Assembly: GCF_029227915.1 (NCBI RefSeq)
Contig: NC_079883.1
Coordinates: 19,284,001-19,348,000, forward strand
DNA from: Hydractinia symbiolongicarpus
Lineage: Eukaryota; Cnidaria; Hydrozoa; Anthoathecata; Hydractiniidae
Length of the DNA stretch: 64,000 nt
Reading direction: 5' to 3'
Shown: positions 1 to 11,883 of the stretch, in pieces
Layout of the letters: the number at the start of each line of letters is the position of its first letter
Numbering within the stretch: position 1 is the stretch's first letter
Translations under genes and position numbers: made by a program
The notes under the pieces: model-generated
Database searches by the model: none
The model's input: only the letters and a program-made list of their open reading frames with translations
Told to the model about the DNA's origin: nothing

Positions 1-194
1 TGTTGATTTGTATCCTGTTGTGTTTGTGCAATGTTCTGTGTCAACACTTTACAATACTTCAAGTGCTGTACCAAACCTCTATATGTTTTAAACTTTCGGT
101 GACATTTCATACACGGAAAAGTCTCTTGACTCTGCTCAACACTATCAATTCTTGAATTCGATGACGATGGTTGCTTATGACCTCTTTTAACCAT
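1..194 (-). CDS. N-terminal C2HC zinc-finger part of a retroelement-like ORF (runs off the window)
   Basis: Reading leftwards from an ATG at 192-194, the frame stays open to the edge of the window, so only the first 64 residues are visible. Residues 28-48 form a C-x2-C-x12-H-x3-C finger (CMKCHRKF at its start, QHLKYC at its end) after a Ser-rich basic start. An N-terminal finger with a 'GL..H...C' ending is typical of R2/NeSL-type non-LTR retrotransposon ORFs. The RT debris at 1.6-3.9 kb belongs to a comparable family but lies on the other strand, so it is not the same copy. The assignment to a retroelement is inference. A cellular zinc-finger protein cannot be excluded. Confidence 0.45.
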   Translation of the reverse strand, partial: MVKRGHKQPSSSNSRIDSVEQSQETFPCMKCHRKFKTYRGLVQHLKYCKVLTQNIAQTQQDTNQ

Positions 195-368
195 TTTTAT
201 CCAATAAACTGTGAAAATGATGTTTCGTCGTTACTTCAATTAATTCTTCGCGTTTTGACACTTAATTGAAACTTGCATGACGGATCATTTACTTTGTTCC
301 GATCAATCGGCATTGGAGACGTCCGCCATCTTTAACCGTCAACCGTCTTTTTAACCTGTATAAAAGAA

Positions 369-945
369 TTGCGTCAAATTCCAAGGATAATTAGAGCAGA
401 TAGAGTTTCTGAAAATGTTAACATTGCAGTTATACAGCGATATTCTGCGGGAAATTCTAACAACAGCTTCATATTTGGAACCTCCACTAGTAATCAAAGA
501 ATAGAATGTTGGTGGTCGTCACTTAGAAAAAGCAGAATAGATTGGTGGATATAAATTATTTATGCGGGACGATGGCGATGGTATCACATACCATTTTGAA
601 TGCATACGATTTTGTTTTCTAGCTTTATTACAGGAAGAACTGAACGAGGCCAAGGTAATGTGGAACAACCATTATATACGTAAATCAAGACATAGTGAAT
701 GTCCACCAGGCCGTCCGAATGTTAACTTTTTTGCTCCCACCCGATCAAATGGCAGACAATGTGCTGTATCTGTCAGAGACGCTGATATAACAGTAGCTGA
801 GGCATTCTGCCAGTCACATAGACCTCATGGTTGTTCAGAAGAATTCACTGAGTTAGCCCATATATTGATGATGAACAGGGCCTTGCAATGCCTGCGTCAG
901 TTCAAGAAGCCGAAAATTTGTTTTCTTTTCTCGTGCAAGAAATAA
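369..945 (+). pseudogene. C-terminal part of an integrase-like (DDE/rve-type) transposase, frameshifted
   Basis: Two consecutive frames (369-554, then 562-945) give the C-terminal half of a widespread metazoan integrase-like protein. The first contains 'IIRADR..EN' and 'SNQRIECWWS', which match the second Asp and the Glu region of the catalytic triad in this family. The second begins 'LLQEELNEAKVMWNNHY' and continues with a basic linker and a long C-terminal tail. A stop and a one-base frame change separate them, so this copy is dead or lies across an intron that I cannot place. The N-terminal half, with helix-turn-helix and first catalytic Asp, is missing here. A separate fragment carrying that half lies at 45.4-46.3 kb on the minus strand. 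Confidence 0.6.
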
Positions 946-1344
946 ATGCCTTGTAATGTAACTATAGCTGTATTATATAATTGTGTGAACCCCAAGTATC
1001 CTCCAAATCCACATAGTCTCTCTGCGCCAACTACGGTATCTTCGTATTTTACGTCGGCAATTACGTCGGCAACATGTGCAACCTAGTTCCCAGGCAGCTT
1101 GCTTTTATGAGCGCGAGGGAAGCAAAGTTGACTAATTATCGTTCATTGTGTATTCACTTAACGAAGTACACCAACGGGAAAATAGGTCAATGGGACTTGT
1201 ACTTTATCAGGGAGGCATAAAAATAATTTAAAACGTCAGAGTGGAATAAATATCAAATTTCGTGATTGAAACCGTTACGCAAGGAACCACATATATTTTT
1301 GACCGCCGAAAATTCAATTTGAACGGCCATTTTGGATCTATCCG
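946..1344. other. intergenic, nothing recognised
   Basis: No coding signal, repeat boundary or RNA gene could be supported here. Confidence 0.5.
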
Positions 1345-1562
1345 CCTTATTAAAAACATAACTAGAAACGAAAATGTGAAGAAGTATCTAGCATAGCTCA
1401 TCAAATAATATTAAAATAACTGTCTATAACAATATTTATGATCAAATTCGTGACGCAGTCTTCATTATTTTCCCAATTTAACAAATAGTAAGATACGCTC
1501 ACAGCCAGGGTAGCGCTGGGTCGCGGGGTCAGGTCGGACTTTAAAAGTCGTGACGTTACGGC
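1345..1562 (+). repeat. dispersed repeat, inverted partner at 32,763-32,975
   Basis: About 215 bases around 'ctagcatagctcat' and 'aaaagtcgtgacgttacgg' recur in reverse orientation at 32,763-32,975 with many point differences. The repeat ends immediately before the RT ORF at 1,585, so it may be the 5' untranslated part of that retroelement. The second copy has no RT beside it. Confidence 0.7.
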
Positions 1563-1584
1563 AATCAAATTATTAACAAACAAC

Positions 1585-3850
1585 ATGACAGGTGGTATTT
1601 TTCCTTTAAATGACGAAACATTCAATTTATTACGAGTTAGACATCCACCAGGCAAACAAGCGAAGGAAGACGTTATGTTGCAAGGATCGTTATCAACGGT
1701 TAATCCGATTGTATATGACATCATTGATGACACGTACGTATTGAAAGCAGCTCAAGTAACAAAAGGAGGCTCCGGACCTTCTGGGATGGACGTAGATGGA
1801 TGGAGAAAGCCTTTAACTTTAAAGGTTTTCGGTGAAAGCGGTTTGGATTTAAGAAAAGCTATAGCGAACGTTATAAAGAAGTTATGTATGGAAAATGTTA
1901 AAGATCAATCGCTTGAAGCATTTACTGCTTGCAGACTCGTACCTCTAGACAAGAAACCTGGAGTAAGACCAATTGGTGTTGGAGAAGTCTTGCGAAGAAT
2001 ATGTGGCAAGGTAGTGATGGCAGTTCTTCAGAAAGACGTCAAATCAAGTGCGGAAATTCAGATGTGCTCGGGTCAGAAGTCTGGCAGTGAAGCGGCAATC
2101 CACGCGATGAGGGAGGTATTTGACAGTGAAGAAACAGAGGCTGTTTGATGCAGCAAATGCCTTTAATAGTATCAACACAGAAGCACTCCTGCACAACGTC
2201 AAGATTGTTTGCCCGACTATTACATGTTATGTCATCAATTGCTATAGATTTCATGCGAGGCCTTTCATCATTGGAGGTAAAGAAATAATATCCGGGGAGG
2301 GTACTACTCTAGGGATGGCAATATACGCAATTGGTCTGATACCCTTACTTAATCTGATGGCTGACGGAATATTTGAGACTACTGTTGCTGCTTTCGCTGA
2401 TGACTTTAGTGCAAGTGGAAAATGTAGAAACTTGAAAGTTTGGTGGGATAGATTGATGCAAATTGGACCATTATTCGGTTACAATCCACAACTTCACAAA
2501 TCTTGGCTAATTGTAAAACCAGGACACGAACAACTGGCGAAAGCGACTTTTGAGGGCACGAATATCCAAGTATGTACTGATGGTGAAAGACATCTTGGCG
2601 CCTCGATCGGAAAGTGACAGCTTCAGGAAGGAGTACTGTGAAAAAATGGTAACAAACTGGGTGAAGGAGATATCTTTACTTTCAGATATTGCGCTATCAT
2701 AGCCACAAGCTGCTTATGCCTGTTATACAAGTGGTTATCAACACATATTTTCATTCTTCCTCAGAACAATACCTGGGATTGAGAATTATCTGAATCCACT
2801 TGAAGAAATCATACGACATCGATTGCTACCTGCTATTACTGGCGGACACATTCTGAACGATGATGAACGCACACTCCTGTCTTTTCCTCCTCGACTTGGT
2901 GGTTGGGGAATTATCAATCCCATTGAACGAGCGCCCACAGAGCTACGAAACTCAGAAAGCATAACTGCTTCTTTAAAGAGCGTAATTCTTCGTAAAAATG
3001 TTGTTGATGAAGAAAAAGTATCATTGACGGCAGTGATAAACAACCGGAGACAACAGAATCTGGAAAAGTTGAAAAATCTACAATTACGTATGACACCTGA
3101 AGCTGCACGATTGAACGAGTCAAATATGGAGAGTGGTGTATCAAATTGGCTTACAACTTTGCCAATTAAAGAGCTGAACTATGATCTGAACAAGGAGCAG
3201 TTTTTTGACGCTCTACGTTTGCGATACGATTGGACAATCCCGAAACTTCCATGAGAATGCGTGTGTGGAAGCAAATTTAATGTTACACATGCGTTATCAT
3301 GCAAGAAAGGTGGCTACGTCTCTTTACGACACAATGAGATACGAGATGTTACAGGGAAATTACTGGAGGAAGTATGTAAAGATGTGAGAAAGGTACCATT
3401 GCTGTTACGTTTAAGCGGTGAAAGAGTCCATTAAAATGGTATTTTATCACAGGAAGCACGATTAGACGTCAGCGCAGTCGGTTTTTGGACCCCTGGTCAA
3501 CGAGTATTTTTAGATGTACGGTTCTTTGACCTCAACGCTCTGAGATACAAGGGTTTTTCTCTTGACAAATGCTTCAAGAAAAACGAAGAAGAGAAGAAGA
3601 GAGGATACAACGAAAGAGTTGTGCAAGTAGAAAATGCAACATTAACTCCCCTTGTTTTTGCAACAAACGGTGGTATGGGAAGAGAATGTAAACTATTTTA
3701 TCAGAGACTGTCTGAAATGATTTCAGAAAAAAGAAACATCAGATTCGCAGAAGCTACGAAGTTTATTAGAACTAAAATTTCCTTTAGTCTGCTGCGATCA
3801 ACACTACTTTGCCTGAGAGGTTGCAGATCCTTCGCTCGGGACCCCAGCTG
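1585..3850 (+). pseudogene. decayed non-LTR-type retroelement: RT, His/Cys zinc motif and restriction-like endonuclease
   Basis: Translated pieces in several frames follow the order of an R2-group-like polyprotein. 1,585-2,148 holds the RT fingers ('KPGVRPIGVGEVLRRI'). 2,120-2,617 holds the palm with 'DAANAFNS' (motif A) and 'AFADDF' (motif C, a YxDD variant). 2,823-3,254 is the thumb/linker. About 3,276-3,400 has a 'HALSCKKGG..SLRHNEIRD' Cys/His motif, and about 3,455-3,560 a 'RLDV...FLDVRFF' stretch resembling a PD-(D/E)XK endonuclease. A deletion at about 2,145 shifts frame before motif A. The 'QGDP' tetrapeptide of motif B is deleted in frame ('EGTT' runs straight into 'LGMAIYAI'). Further frame changes lie near 2,617, 2,800 and 3,254. 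It is related to the RT fragment at 37.4-38.4 kb, which retains QGDP. Assignment to an RLE-type clade is inference from domain order. Confidence 0.75.
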
Positions 3851-3944
3851 ACAGATATGGAACTCGGAAATACTGTATCACTCATTCGATCCTAAATAAT
3901 CAAGCGTTGTTAATTATTAAGTGAAACCATGTTGAACTGTTAAA

Positions 3945-4117
3945 TCTCTATAATAATAGCCTTCGTCTGTCTGTCTCTACGCGGACCCCCCGCTGAGTTA
4001 GAAAATCATGTTACGGAAACACGAATATCAAATGTCATATTTTTTTATCCACTTTGTTGCGACGGGTAAATATAAAGGACGGGCGAATCCGTGGATTTTT
4101 CCACGGGCAACGACTAG
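3945..4117 (+). mobile_element. short Helitron-like element (173 bp), first of three in tandem
   Basis: It starts 5'-TC (TCTCTATAATAATAG) after an A. It ends with the hairpin CCGTGGA-TTTT-TCCACGG, then ten bases, then CTAG. The following element starts with TC directly after CTAG. The terminal signature (TC start, hairpin near the 3' end, CTRR end, A|T target) is that of Helitron-type rolling-circle transposons. There is no coding capacity. Confidence 0.6.
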
Positions 4118-4843
4118 TCTATATAATAATACGCCAGTTCCGTGTCTCTGTGACAGGCAAAGTGGATGTCTTCATTTTCCTTTGATATTGCCGAAAAATG
4201 CGTGTCTAATATGGTAAATATTCAGACATTACGGCGCGACGTCAATAACACCACTTTAACGTCAATATCCTATATTAAATTAATGAAGCCATTACAGTGC
4301 ACCTAAAACTTTGAGGCTAAATAACTTGGAAACGAGTTGGTGACATCAATGATTTTTCACCGCGTGGGTAACTAGGGACCACCTTGGACCAATTTGGGTA
4401 AGTTTCCCAAACCTGGGTCCCCGAATCCGTTTTGGAATGGACGGGTTGATGACATCATCAAAAAATCTTTAAACCCTAATATCTCTGCAACCGTTTGTCA
4501 AAGATATATGATCCTATACATTTTCTTGATCATCGTTTCAAGGTCTATACAATGAATGTAACAGGGATATAAATTTCTGAAAAATTTTTCTTGCGTTTTA
4601 ACGGGCCATTGCTGACGTCAGCAAAATTTTAAAACTATTTTATGTCTTTTGTTGTTCGTAGAAAAGTTATGATCCTATATTATTTTGGTCAGCGTTTCAA
4701 CCTCTACACGTTACAGGCAACGAATAAACTAAATTTCGCCAATTTTTTTTTTTTTTTTGGATTTGCAATGCTGACGACAGCAAACCAACATTTTCAATGT
4801 CCTATTGCCTAAGTGGATTTCTCCACGGGTCTTTATCGACTAG
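4118..4843 (+). mobile_element. Helitron-like non-autonomous element, tandem copy 2
   Basis: Starts TCTATATAATAATACGCC and ends ...GTGGATTTCTCCACGGGTC..CGACTAG. It is 726 bases long and non-coding. It is nearly identical in layout to the next copy, including two internal blocks on 'gatcctata' and 'caacctctacacgttacagg'. It abuts its neighbours on both sides with no intervening base. Confidence 0.7.
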
Positions 4844-5573
4844 TCTATATAATAATACGCCAGCTCCGTGTCTCTGTGACAGGCAAAGTGGATGTGCTCA
4901 TTTTCCTTTGATGTTGCCGAAAAATGCATATCTAATATGTTAAAATTTCTGACGTTACGGCGCGACGTCAATAACACTACTTTAACGTCAATATGCTATA
5001 TTAAATAAATGAAGCCATTACGGTGCACCTAAAATTTGAGGCCAAATAACTTGGAAACGAGGTGGCGACGTCAATGATTTTTCACCGCGTAGGTAACTAG
5101 GGACCACCTAGGACCAATTTGGGTAATTTAACATAACCTGGTTCCCCAATCCGTTTTAGAATGGACGGGTTGATGACGTCATCAAAAAGCCTCTAAACCC
5201 AATATCTCTGCAACCGTTTGTCGAAAGTACATGATCCTATACATTTTCATGATCATCGTTTCAAGGTCTATACGATGAAGGTAACAGGAATATAAATTTC
5301 TGAATTTTTTTTTTCGCATTTTAACTGGCTATTGGTGACGTCAGCAAAATTTTTAAACTCTTATATATCCTTAGTCGTTCGTAGAAAAGATATGATCCTA
5401 TACAATATTTTGATCAGCGTTTCAACCTCTACACGTTACAGGCAACGAATAAACTAAATTTCGTTAATTTTTTTTGGATTTGCAATGCTGACGCCAGCAA
5501 AACGTATTAAACAACCAACTTTTTCAATGTCCTTTTGCCTAAGTGGATTTTTTCACGGGTCTTTATCGACTAG
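4844..5573 (+). mobile_element. Helitron-like non-autonomous element, tandem copy 3
   Basis: 730 bases with the same start (TCTATATAATAATACGCC) and end (GTGGA..TTTTCACGGGTC..CGACTAG) as copy 2, and followed by T as expected for an A|T insertion site. The 3' stem has one mismatch. Direct abutment of three units is the head-to-tail arrangement expected from rolling-circle read-through or repeated insertion at the same end. Confidence 0.7.
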
Positions 5574-5679
5574 TCGTTAATAATTTTTTATTTTTTTCTT
5601 GTGTTGTTGTTTTTGTAGTTTATTTATTTATTTGTGGCAAATATATGTAATGTTAATCAATAAAAAAAAAAAAAAAAGA

Positions 5680-7540
5680 AGTTCAAGGACGCCATTTTTG
5701 TTATACTCTGGCTTCTTCACCAAGCTGCGAATCAAAATGTTTTTGAAGAAAAGAAAGGTGAATATTTCGATGGGTTAGTACAATTATTTAACTGCCTAAA
5801 TTTCAGTTCTATCAACGTTTAAGATATTCTCTTCATTGTGTCTTTATGTCTATGTTTTCACATATTAAGATGAAAATATCATCACGTTTTCTAGCCATTA
5901 TGTGTAAATCTAAAACAAACCATTTTCAAGATTTTAGCTAGCTACAAACGTAGATTTCAAGGCCGCTTAAGCTGTACCTAGCCTTATTTATTCTTTATCT
6001 TTTAAAGTTTGCTATATTATTATTTTTTTTTGTGTTGGGGTTGTGGCTCTCTTCCAGCTAGCTCTTTAGAGCTACTTCTGGCTGAAGAGTAAAAGTTGCC
6101 AATGCAGTGTTTGGCTAGCTACAACAAAATTCTTAATCAATATTTCTTACGCTAAATTCAGTTAGTGGGTAGCGATACTAGAGAACTATTATGTACTGTT
6201 TACACTATTATATACTGTTTCCATTATTATGTTTTATACGTTTGGTTCATCCTACTTATCATTGTATATATATATCCTTAGATTCTAACATTGCAAACAT
6301 ATTATAAACATATTGTGAAGCAAATGGTCTCCATGCCTATCTATTTGTGATTTTTTTAGCTGGACAGCAGGGTAACGACAGGCTGTTTTTCTGTGTTCTT
6401 AATTAAAACCGAAGTTGGAATAAAGTTTTTTTGAAAAGGGTATTACACCTAAACGCATTGACAACACAGTTTACCTGAGCGCTTAGTCCAATGTTAATGA
6501 TGGCTGTTTCCTGAGTTTCTGTTTATCCTAAGTTACGATAAAGATTTTTTTTCAAAAAAGGGTATATTATGTCTATATGCATATGTGACATTGTTTGCCT
6601 GTACTAAACCTCTGTCCGGAGTAATATTTATTTTTAACTTTTAGTGGAAACGTTCTCTGAAAAATAAAAAAGGTTGGCCAACTGTTTTTGCTATAACAGG
6701 GTAGCAACGGGTTGTAAACTGTTTTTATTTCAGCTAAAGTTGTGAAAAGTTATTTTTTGAAAAATTTATTACACTGGAAAAACCATAATGTTGTGCACCT
6801 ATTTTTTTCACAATATATTACACCCGAAACACCATAATGTTCTGTGCCTCACTCAATTTATGACATACTCTTGTGCTTAATTGTAGGTGGGGGATAAGCA
6901 GGGGGTGGGTACTGCGGGGGAAATTTCTTAAAGTGGAGGGGGGGTGACCTAAGGGGGAGATTACAAAATTTTCTGTAAAATGGAGGGGGGAGGGGTGGAA
7001 TAAAACGACCAACTTTAAATAATCTAACACTAGTGAAACAGCTAAAAATAAAGATAACAATGCTTTTGACATGTTTAAGGAATAAACTGTGCTGACATTT
7101 TGTTGATATTTGTTATTTTTAACCTGTAAATAGGGGTAATAATAAAATGAGGAGGTGGGTCTCATTCTCAAATTTTAATAAAATAGGGGGGGGGGGGTCA
7201 TTATAAAATGATTTTAGGGGTGAAAAATTAATCCCCCCTTACAATTAAGCACAAAAGAGTTTTATACTAAAACGCTTCACCTGAATGTGTGGCACAGTTT
7301 ACAGTTCTTATTAATCGCTCTTCCAGGCGTTCAACGCCAGGTAACACAGTTACTTGTGGTTTAACCTAGCGTTTCGACTCCGGGTCCCTCGGCTAGTCTA
7401 AATATTAATACCACGGAATCACATTTTGGATTTAGTTTCTATTGTTAATTCTATACCAATGGACATAGCCTTAACCTTTTTGTTTGTTTCGACTACTTCT
7501 ATTTCTTTTTTGTTTTTAAACTTGTAGGATCCAACTTTAT
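5680..7540 (+). repeat. long dispersed non-coding repeat, second copy at about 33,020-35,420
   Basis: Segments such as 'tcaaggacgccat', 'caagctgcgaatcaaaa', 'tcaacgtttaagatattctc' and the tail 'ctaaatattaataccacg' occur in the same order and orientation at 33,020-35,420. This copy has an extra stretch at about 6,775-7,396, with G-rich runs and a 10-base G tract near 7,185, that ends in CTAG before 'tctaaatatt'. The extra stretch may therefore be another rolling-circle-type insertion. The other copy carries a different 1.1-kb insertion. No open frame of interest is present. A poly-A run at 5,662-5,677 precedes the repeat. Confidence 0.6.
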
Positions 7541-8136
7541 GGTCAAATCTTAGATATTTTAAACTTGATAAAGATTTTATTCATGTCACAGGTATAATAA
7601 AACATTTCCAAAATACAACACCACACGCAATAATATTTAATAAAGTGATATGTTAAAGCGTCTTCATTTCTTTCTTATGAATGTTAAGTGTAGTGCAGTA
7701 TTAAAGTATTAATTTTCACAAATCACTTTTTGTATATTTGTACTACATGAAACATTTCAAGATAATACCATTGGATAATACCTATTTATTTTAAATAACG
7801 GAACAACATTGTAGAAGTTCTGTACAAAACAGGCTAATGGCGACCTAGGTATAGGGCACAACAATACACACGAACAAGAATCCAAAATCTTTTAGCCTGC
7901 AAGGGCTTTTCATTACTTTTTGATATGGGAGTTATTCTCATATTTTATTCCAATCATTTGTTAGTCTACGTTTATGTTACGACTTTTACATAGTCAAATA
8001 GGACAGCATCTCATTTCATTTACCACTCTATGAAACTGGAGAACCTCAAACAAGATGTTGCCCTTTCCTCGACTTTATACCAAGAAGATCGTCTGTCTTG
8101 TTTTAAATAATGGCAGCAAGTTAGCGAGGTTTCTTA
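7541..8136. other. intergenic, nothing recognised
   Basis: AT-rich sequence without supportable genes or repeats. Confidence 0.5.
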
Positions 8137-9766
8137 AATAGACCTATTTCAATATCGATTTTGGTTCCGCAAAATACACGCCAAATTTAAGAGCTGTGCA
8201 TGAAAACGAGGTTAGTTTAGATAAAATTTATTTTAAGTTTTGCATTTCACCACGAAAGTCAATACGTTTAAGAAGATTTTGTATCATTTAAACTTGTTTG
8301 ATTGGATTTTAAATATGGAAAAAATCGAAAAGGCTAGTAGTGGGGGAGCTAGAAAGCGAAAAATCTCTCGCGGTTTTGAGTGCGCAGCAGTCGGTTGTGG
8401 AAGTACTTATAACGACACATGTGGAAACAGAACACTACTAAAAATTATGAGAAAAATGTTTGGTTTAATTTGATAAAAAGGCAGGATGGTAAAGATGGAT
8501 TTAATGTCAACCAGTATACACGTTTTGTGACTTACACTTTAATGAAGGTGACTATAAGCGAAACTCAATAGATGGAGGTTAAGCAAAGGAGCAAAGCCCT
8601 CGTTGAATTTACACAAATTATTTCAGAAAAACCATCACGAGCAGCACCAAAAGAAAAAAGCTATTTATCAATAAAAAATAAGCTTTCCATTGATACTAGT
8701 GGAAGCATTGGTAGCCAATCAACAACAAAACTTTGCAGTACTTTATTGTCTCTACCATTGTCACCAAATTCATTATCAATCATCTATAGTTCATTGTTGA
8801 AGGAAGATAACAGTGTGTTGCTCAGTGGAAGCTGAGACCCAGACTAATTTTTCATTGGTGCATGCATCGGAAAATAAAGAAGTGAATATCCTAAGAGACC
8901 ATTCATACACGAGCATACATTTGACACAGTGTATTTTGGCAAGTGTGTAAGCCACAACATCACCATTTAATGAACATAGCTTAATGACCACCTTGTATAA
9001 TTTATTTTTCGCAGAAGCTTTTATTTTAACATCCAAATAAACAAAATTTTCAGTGAAAGCAACTTTATTTTTTTATAAAACCTTTCTGAAAAAACTGAAA
9101 TGCCTTTAGCCTTTGTATTGGGTATCTTTCAGCAGGATATGCTTGTATTTAACAGATCTTATAAATAGATAATCATACAGATGTAACTGGAGGTGTTTTA
9201 GTCAGGTCTTCGCTCCATGGACTATTCATACATTCGTCTTTATAAGACCATAGGTATTACGACCTTCCTCCTCAGCAAAATCTGTTGCTTTGTTTATATA
9301 TTTGGAACTTAATATACGACAAAACACACCGTACACTCGAAGAACAGTGTCAGCTTTGAAACTGGTAGCCTTCTCTTTATATACTGTTAGGATCTGCTTT
9401 AAATCCTCATCAAGGAACCAAAATATTCCAGAGGACTTCCTTTGTTTTCTTCTGGTAATAGAGATTGGAATTGTTCCATTTTTTTGTCTAGCCGCCACAC
9501 TAACGGCTGTATAATTTAGCATAGGAAAGGAAATATAAAGACTTCTCCACTTTCTCGATTAAAAAATTTAAATTTTCTCTAAACTAACCTCGTTTTCTTG
9601 CAACGTTTTGATTTTTCGCTACCACGGCTGATCATGAAAAGGTGAGGAGGTCGTCAAACTTTCTGCATGTTTTTAAATTTTATCAAACATTCTGATCACT
9701 CCGGACAAATGCTTCTTTTCAAAAAATTTTTTTCCTCTGCGCGTGAGAACTTGAAATAGGTCTATT
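8137..9766 (+). mobile_element. THAP-domain transposon remnant with inverted ends
   Basis: The outer inverted pair AATAGACCTATTTCAA (8,137-8,152 and 9,751-9,766) encloses a better-conserved inner pair. The inner pair reads GAAAACGAGGTTAGTTTAGA near 8,201-8,220 and its complement at about 9,579-9,598. Between them lies a broken THAP-domain gene. THAP domains are found at the N-terminus of P-element and related transposases, so a P-like or Kolobok-like relic is plausible. No clear target-site duplication was found. Confidence 0.5.
8314..8838 (+). pseudogene. THAP-type zinc-finger protein fragment, frameshifted
   Basis: A C2CH THAP domain is spread over three frames. About 8,374-8,440 encodes 'FECAAVGCGSTYND' (first Cys pair). 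About 8,440-8,510 in the next frame encodes 'KNVWFNLIKRQDGKDGF' (the invariant Trp region). About 8,524-8,570 in a third frame encodes 'RFCDLHFNEGDYKR' (final Cys and His). A Ser/Lys-rich region follows in an open frame to 8,835. Two frameshifts within 150 bases, without splice-like sequence, argue for decay. THAP domains bind DNA through a single zinc. The copy lies between inverted repeats and is probably transposase-derived. Confidence 0.6.
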
Positions 9767-10340
9767 GGGTATTTATTTTTGTATTCAAGATAAATATGGC
9801 TTCGCATACTACAATCATGGTCAAAAATATTAAAAGACATCTGATGTTGAAGTTTGTCTCCAGAATTGCATGCATTACACATCTTGAAATTATCACGGTT
9901 TACTTCTTAATGTTGAGAGTGGACTTGCATCTTATCTTGAACAAAAATATTGAGACGAAGGAAGTTTTTTCTTCATTTTTCAAATATTTTTCAAAAAGTG
10001 TACACAGGCCAGGCAGACAGCGTTGAAAAGTTGCTAGTCACATTCTCTAGCACGCCCTGCTAGGGCACGTTTGCATACATACCACGCCTGTATACATACC
10101 ACGAAGATCCCGAAATTCGTAATAAATGGCCTTGCTGACAATTAGCACATTTTAAGAATTTGAACTTAATCAATAACCTAAGATCCTAAGACAATTCGAC
10201 AAGAGAGTTTCGAGAAAAAACTAAAAATGTTTGAATCTAATATAAAATAGCCTACGCAATTACTTGTTGTGGCGAACTTTGAAATTAGCTGTCTTGTATC
10301 AATGTATTTTAACCAAGATTGTTAGCAAAGTAAACCAAGC
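9767..10340. other. intergenic, nothing recognised
   Basis: Short frames on both strands show no family signal. No repeats were recognised. Confidence 0.4.
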
Positions 10341-11025
10341 CAAACTAAACTACATAAATTATATAATAAACAAAAACATGCTTGTAGAATAATATTCGGA
10401 GTGAACAGATACACACCTTGGCAACCAATTCTCCATAAACTTGGAGTACTGAATATTTTTTAATTGAACATGCACCAAGTTCTCCAGTTCATGTTTAAAG
10501 TTAAACATGGATTGGTACCTACAATTTTCACAAATCAATTTTCCAATATCGAGCATAGGTACAATACCAGGTATGCAAAAAGTAATTTTATTATTCCAAA
10601 AACCATTCTTAAATCTACTACTTTTTCCATTCGACACAGAGGTCCCGTTATATGGAATTCATTCTTAAATGAAAATACGAAGCATATTTGTACATTTGTC
10701 TCTTTTAAAAAGGTAACAAAGGATAAGTTACTTGGAACAGTTGTCAACAAAAGAAATTATTGTTAGAATAGATAGTGTAACACATAGAAAAAAACTGAGA
10801 GTGAGAGTGTGAGAAAACATTATTCTTGTAAATATATGAAAGTATACTTCATAAGTATTATTATAGAAGCTCAACACTAGAGGCTCGATGATAAGACACG
10901 TTGTGTCTTCTACTTGCTCCTGCCGTTATTATATGTCAACTAGCATTGTAATTTATATATATATGCATACTTTTATACTGGCGAAATATATATAATAATA
11001 AAATAATTAAAAAAAATTGAAAAAG
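10341..11025 (+). pseudogene. 5'-truncated LINE: RT C-terminal end and A-rich tail
   Basis: The frame from about 10,341 ('KLYNKQKHACRIIFGVNR') is followed, after a TAA near 10,460, by a same-strand frame to 10,766. That frame has the typical C-terminal LINE pattern 'FMFKVKHGLVPTIF', 'YNTRYAKSNFIIP', 'RGPVIWNSF' and 'FVSFKKVTKDKLLG'. This pattern ends CR1/Jockey-type reverse transcriptases. The catalytic core is absent. The 3' part is AT-rich and ends in an A-rich segment around 11,000-11,025, as expected for a truncated LINE insertion. Confidence 0.65.
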
Positions 11026-11883
11026 ATTTGCTTTTTGTGACAGTGAATAACTTTGAGTTTGTGGTGTACAATAGTGCTACAATATCAACCTTAATGCACC
11101 TGATGGTTTTGAGTGCGAATATCAACATATTAAGGCATTAGCTGGACAAGGAAAGCTGTACATAACATTGATTGTAGCGGCAGTCTCATTGAAATTTTTT
11201 GATATGGATAATGAGGGAAATGGTGAGGCTGAATCAAGTCCCTCACTCCCCGTTCTTTCCTTATATTGCGGATGATGTATTTAATTCGTATCAAGTACAA
11301 ATTGTTGAGGCTGGATATTTACGGTGAAAGATAATGTATTATAGCAATAAAATTGTGACAAGTCACGATTTTATATCTTTTTCAGATTATTGCTAATGGC
11401 GGAAATCTTTAAGCTTCATGTTTTTGTTTAAAGTTTATATGCTATGCATCCTATAAGAAATAATTTTGCATACTTCTGTTATAGTTGATAGGTTGAAAAA
11501 ACAACAGGCAAGCCTTAAAAATTAATCGCTGAGAATTTTATGTAACAGTTGTGTTCAACAAGTTTAGACTTTTAACTAACTTGTAGGCACTGATTTTTTA
11601 AACTGAATAGCTTATGTTTAGTTTTTGCTTCTTGAATTATCTTAAACTAGGTTTGACATTGTGAAGTAGTGGGAATTATAAGCAAACAGATTTTTTTTTG
11701 AAAGCTTAAACTGTGAACTTGATATTATGTTCATTTCTCCACTTATATTTTATGTCCTATCTTCCAGAGTTTTATACATTCAATAATATATGTTTTCTAT
11801 TTTTCCTGTTTGGAAACAAGATTATATGGGACATGAAATTAGCTATGTTCACAGGAGCACTTGCATCGCCGTGATGAATACAT
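11026..11883. other. intergenic, nothing recognised
   Basis: No supportable gene, RNA or repeat boundary. Confidence 0.4.

Noticed and set aside
6818-7171. 117-codon minus-strand frame
   Set aside because: Crosses G/C-run low-complexity sequence in a non-coding dispersed repeat.
9226-9522. 98-codon minus-strand frame
   Set aside because: Open on both strands, no recognisable family, inside the THAP-containing relic.
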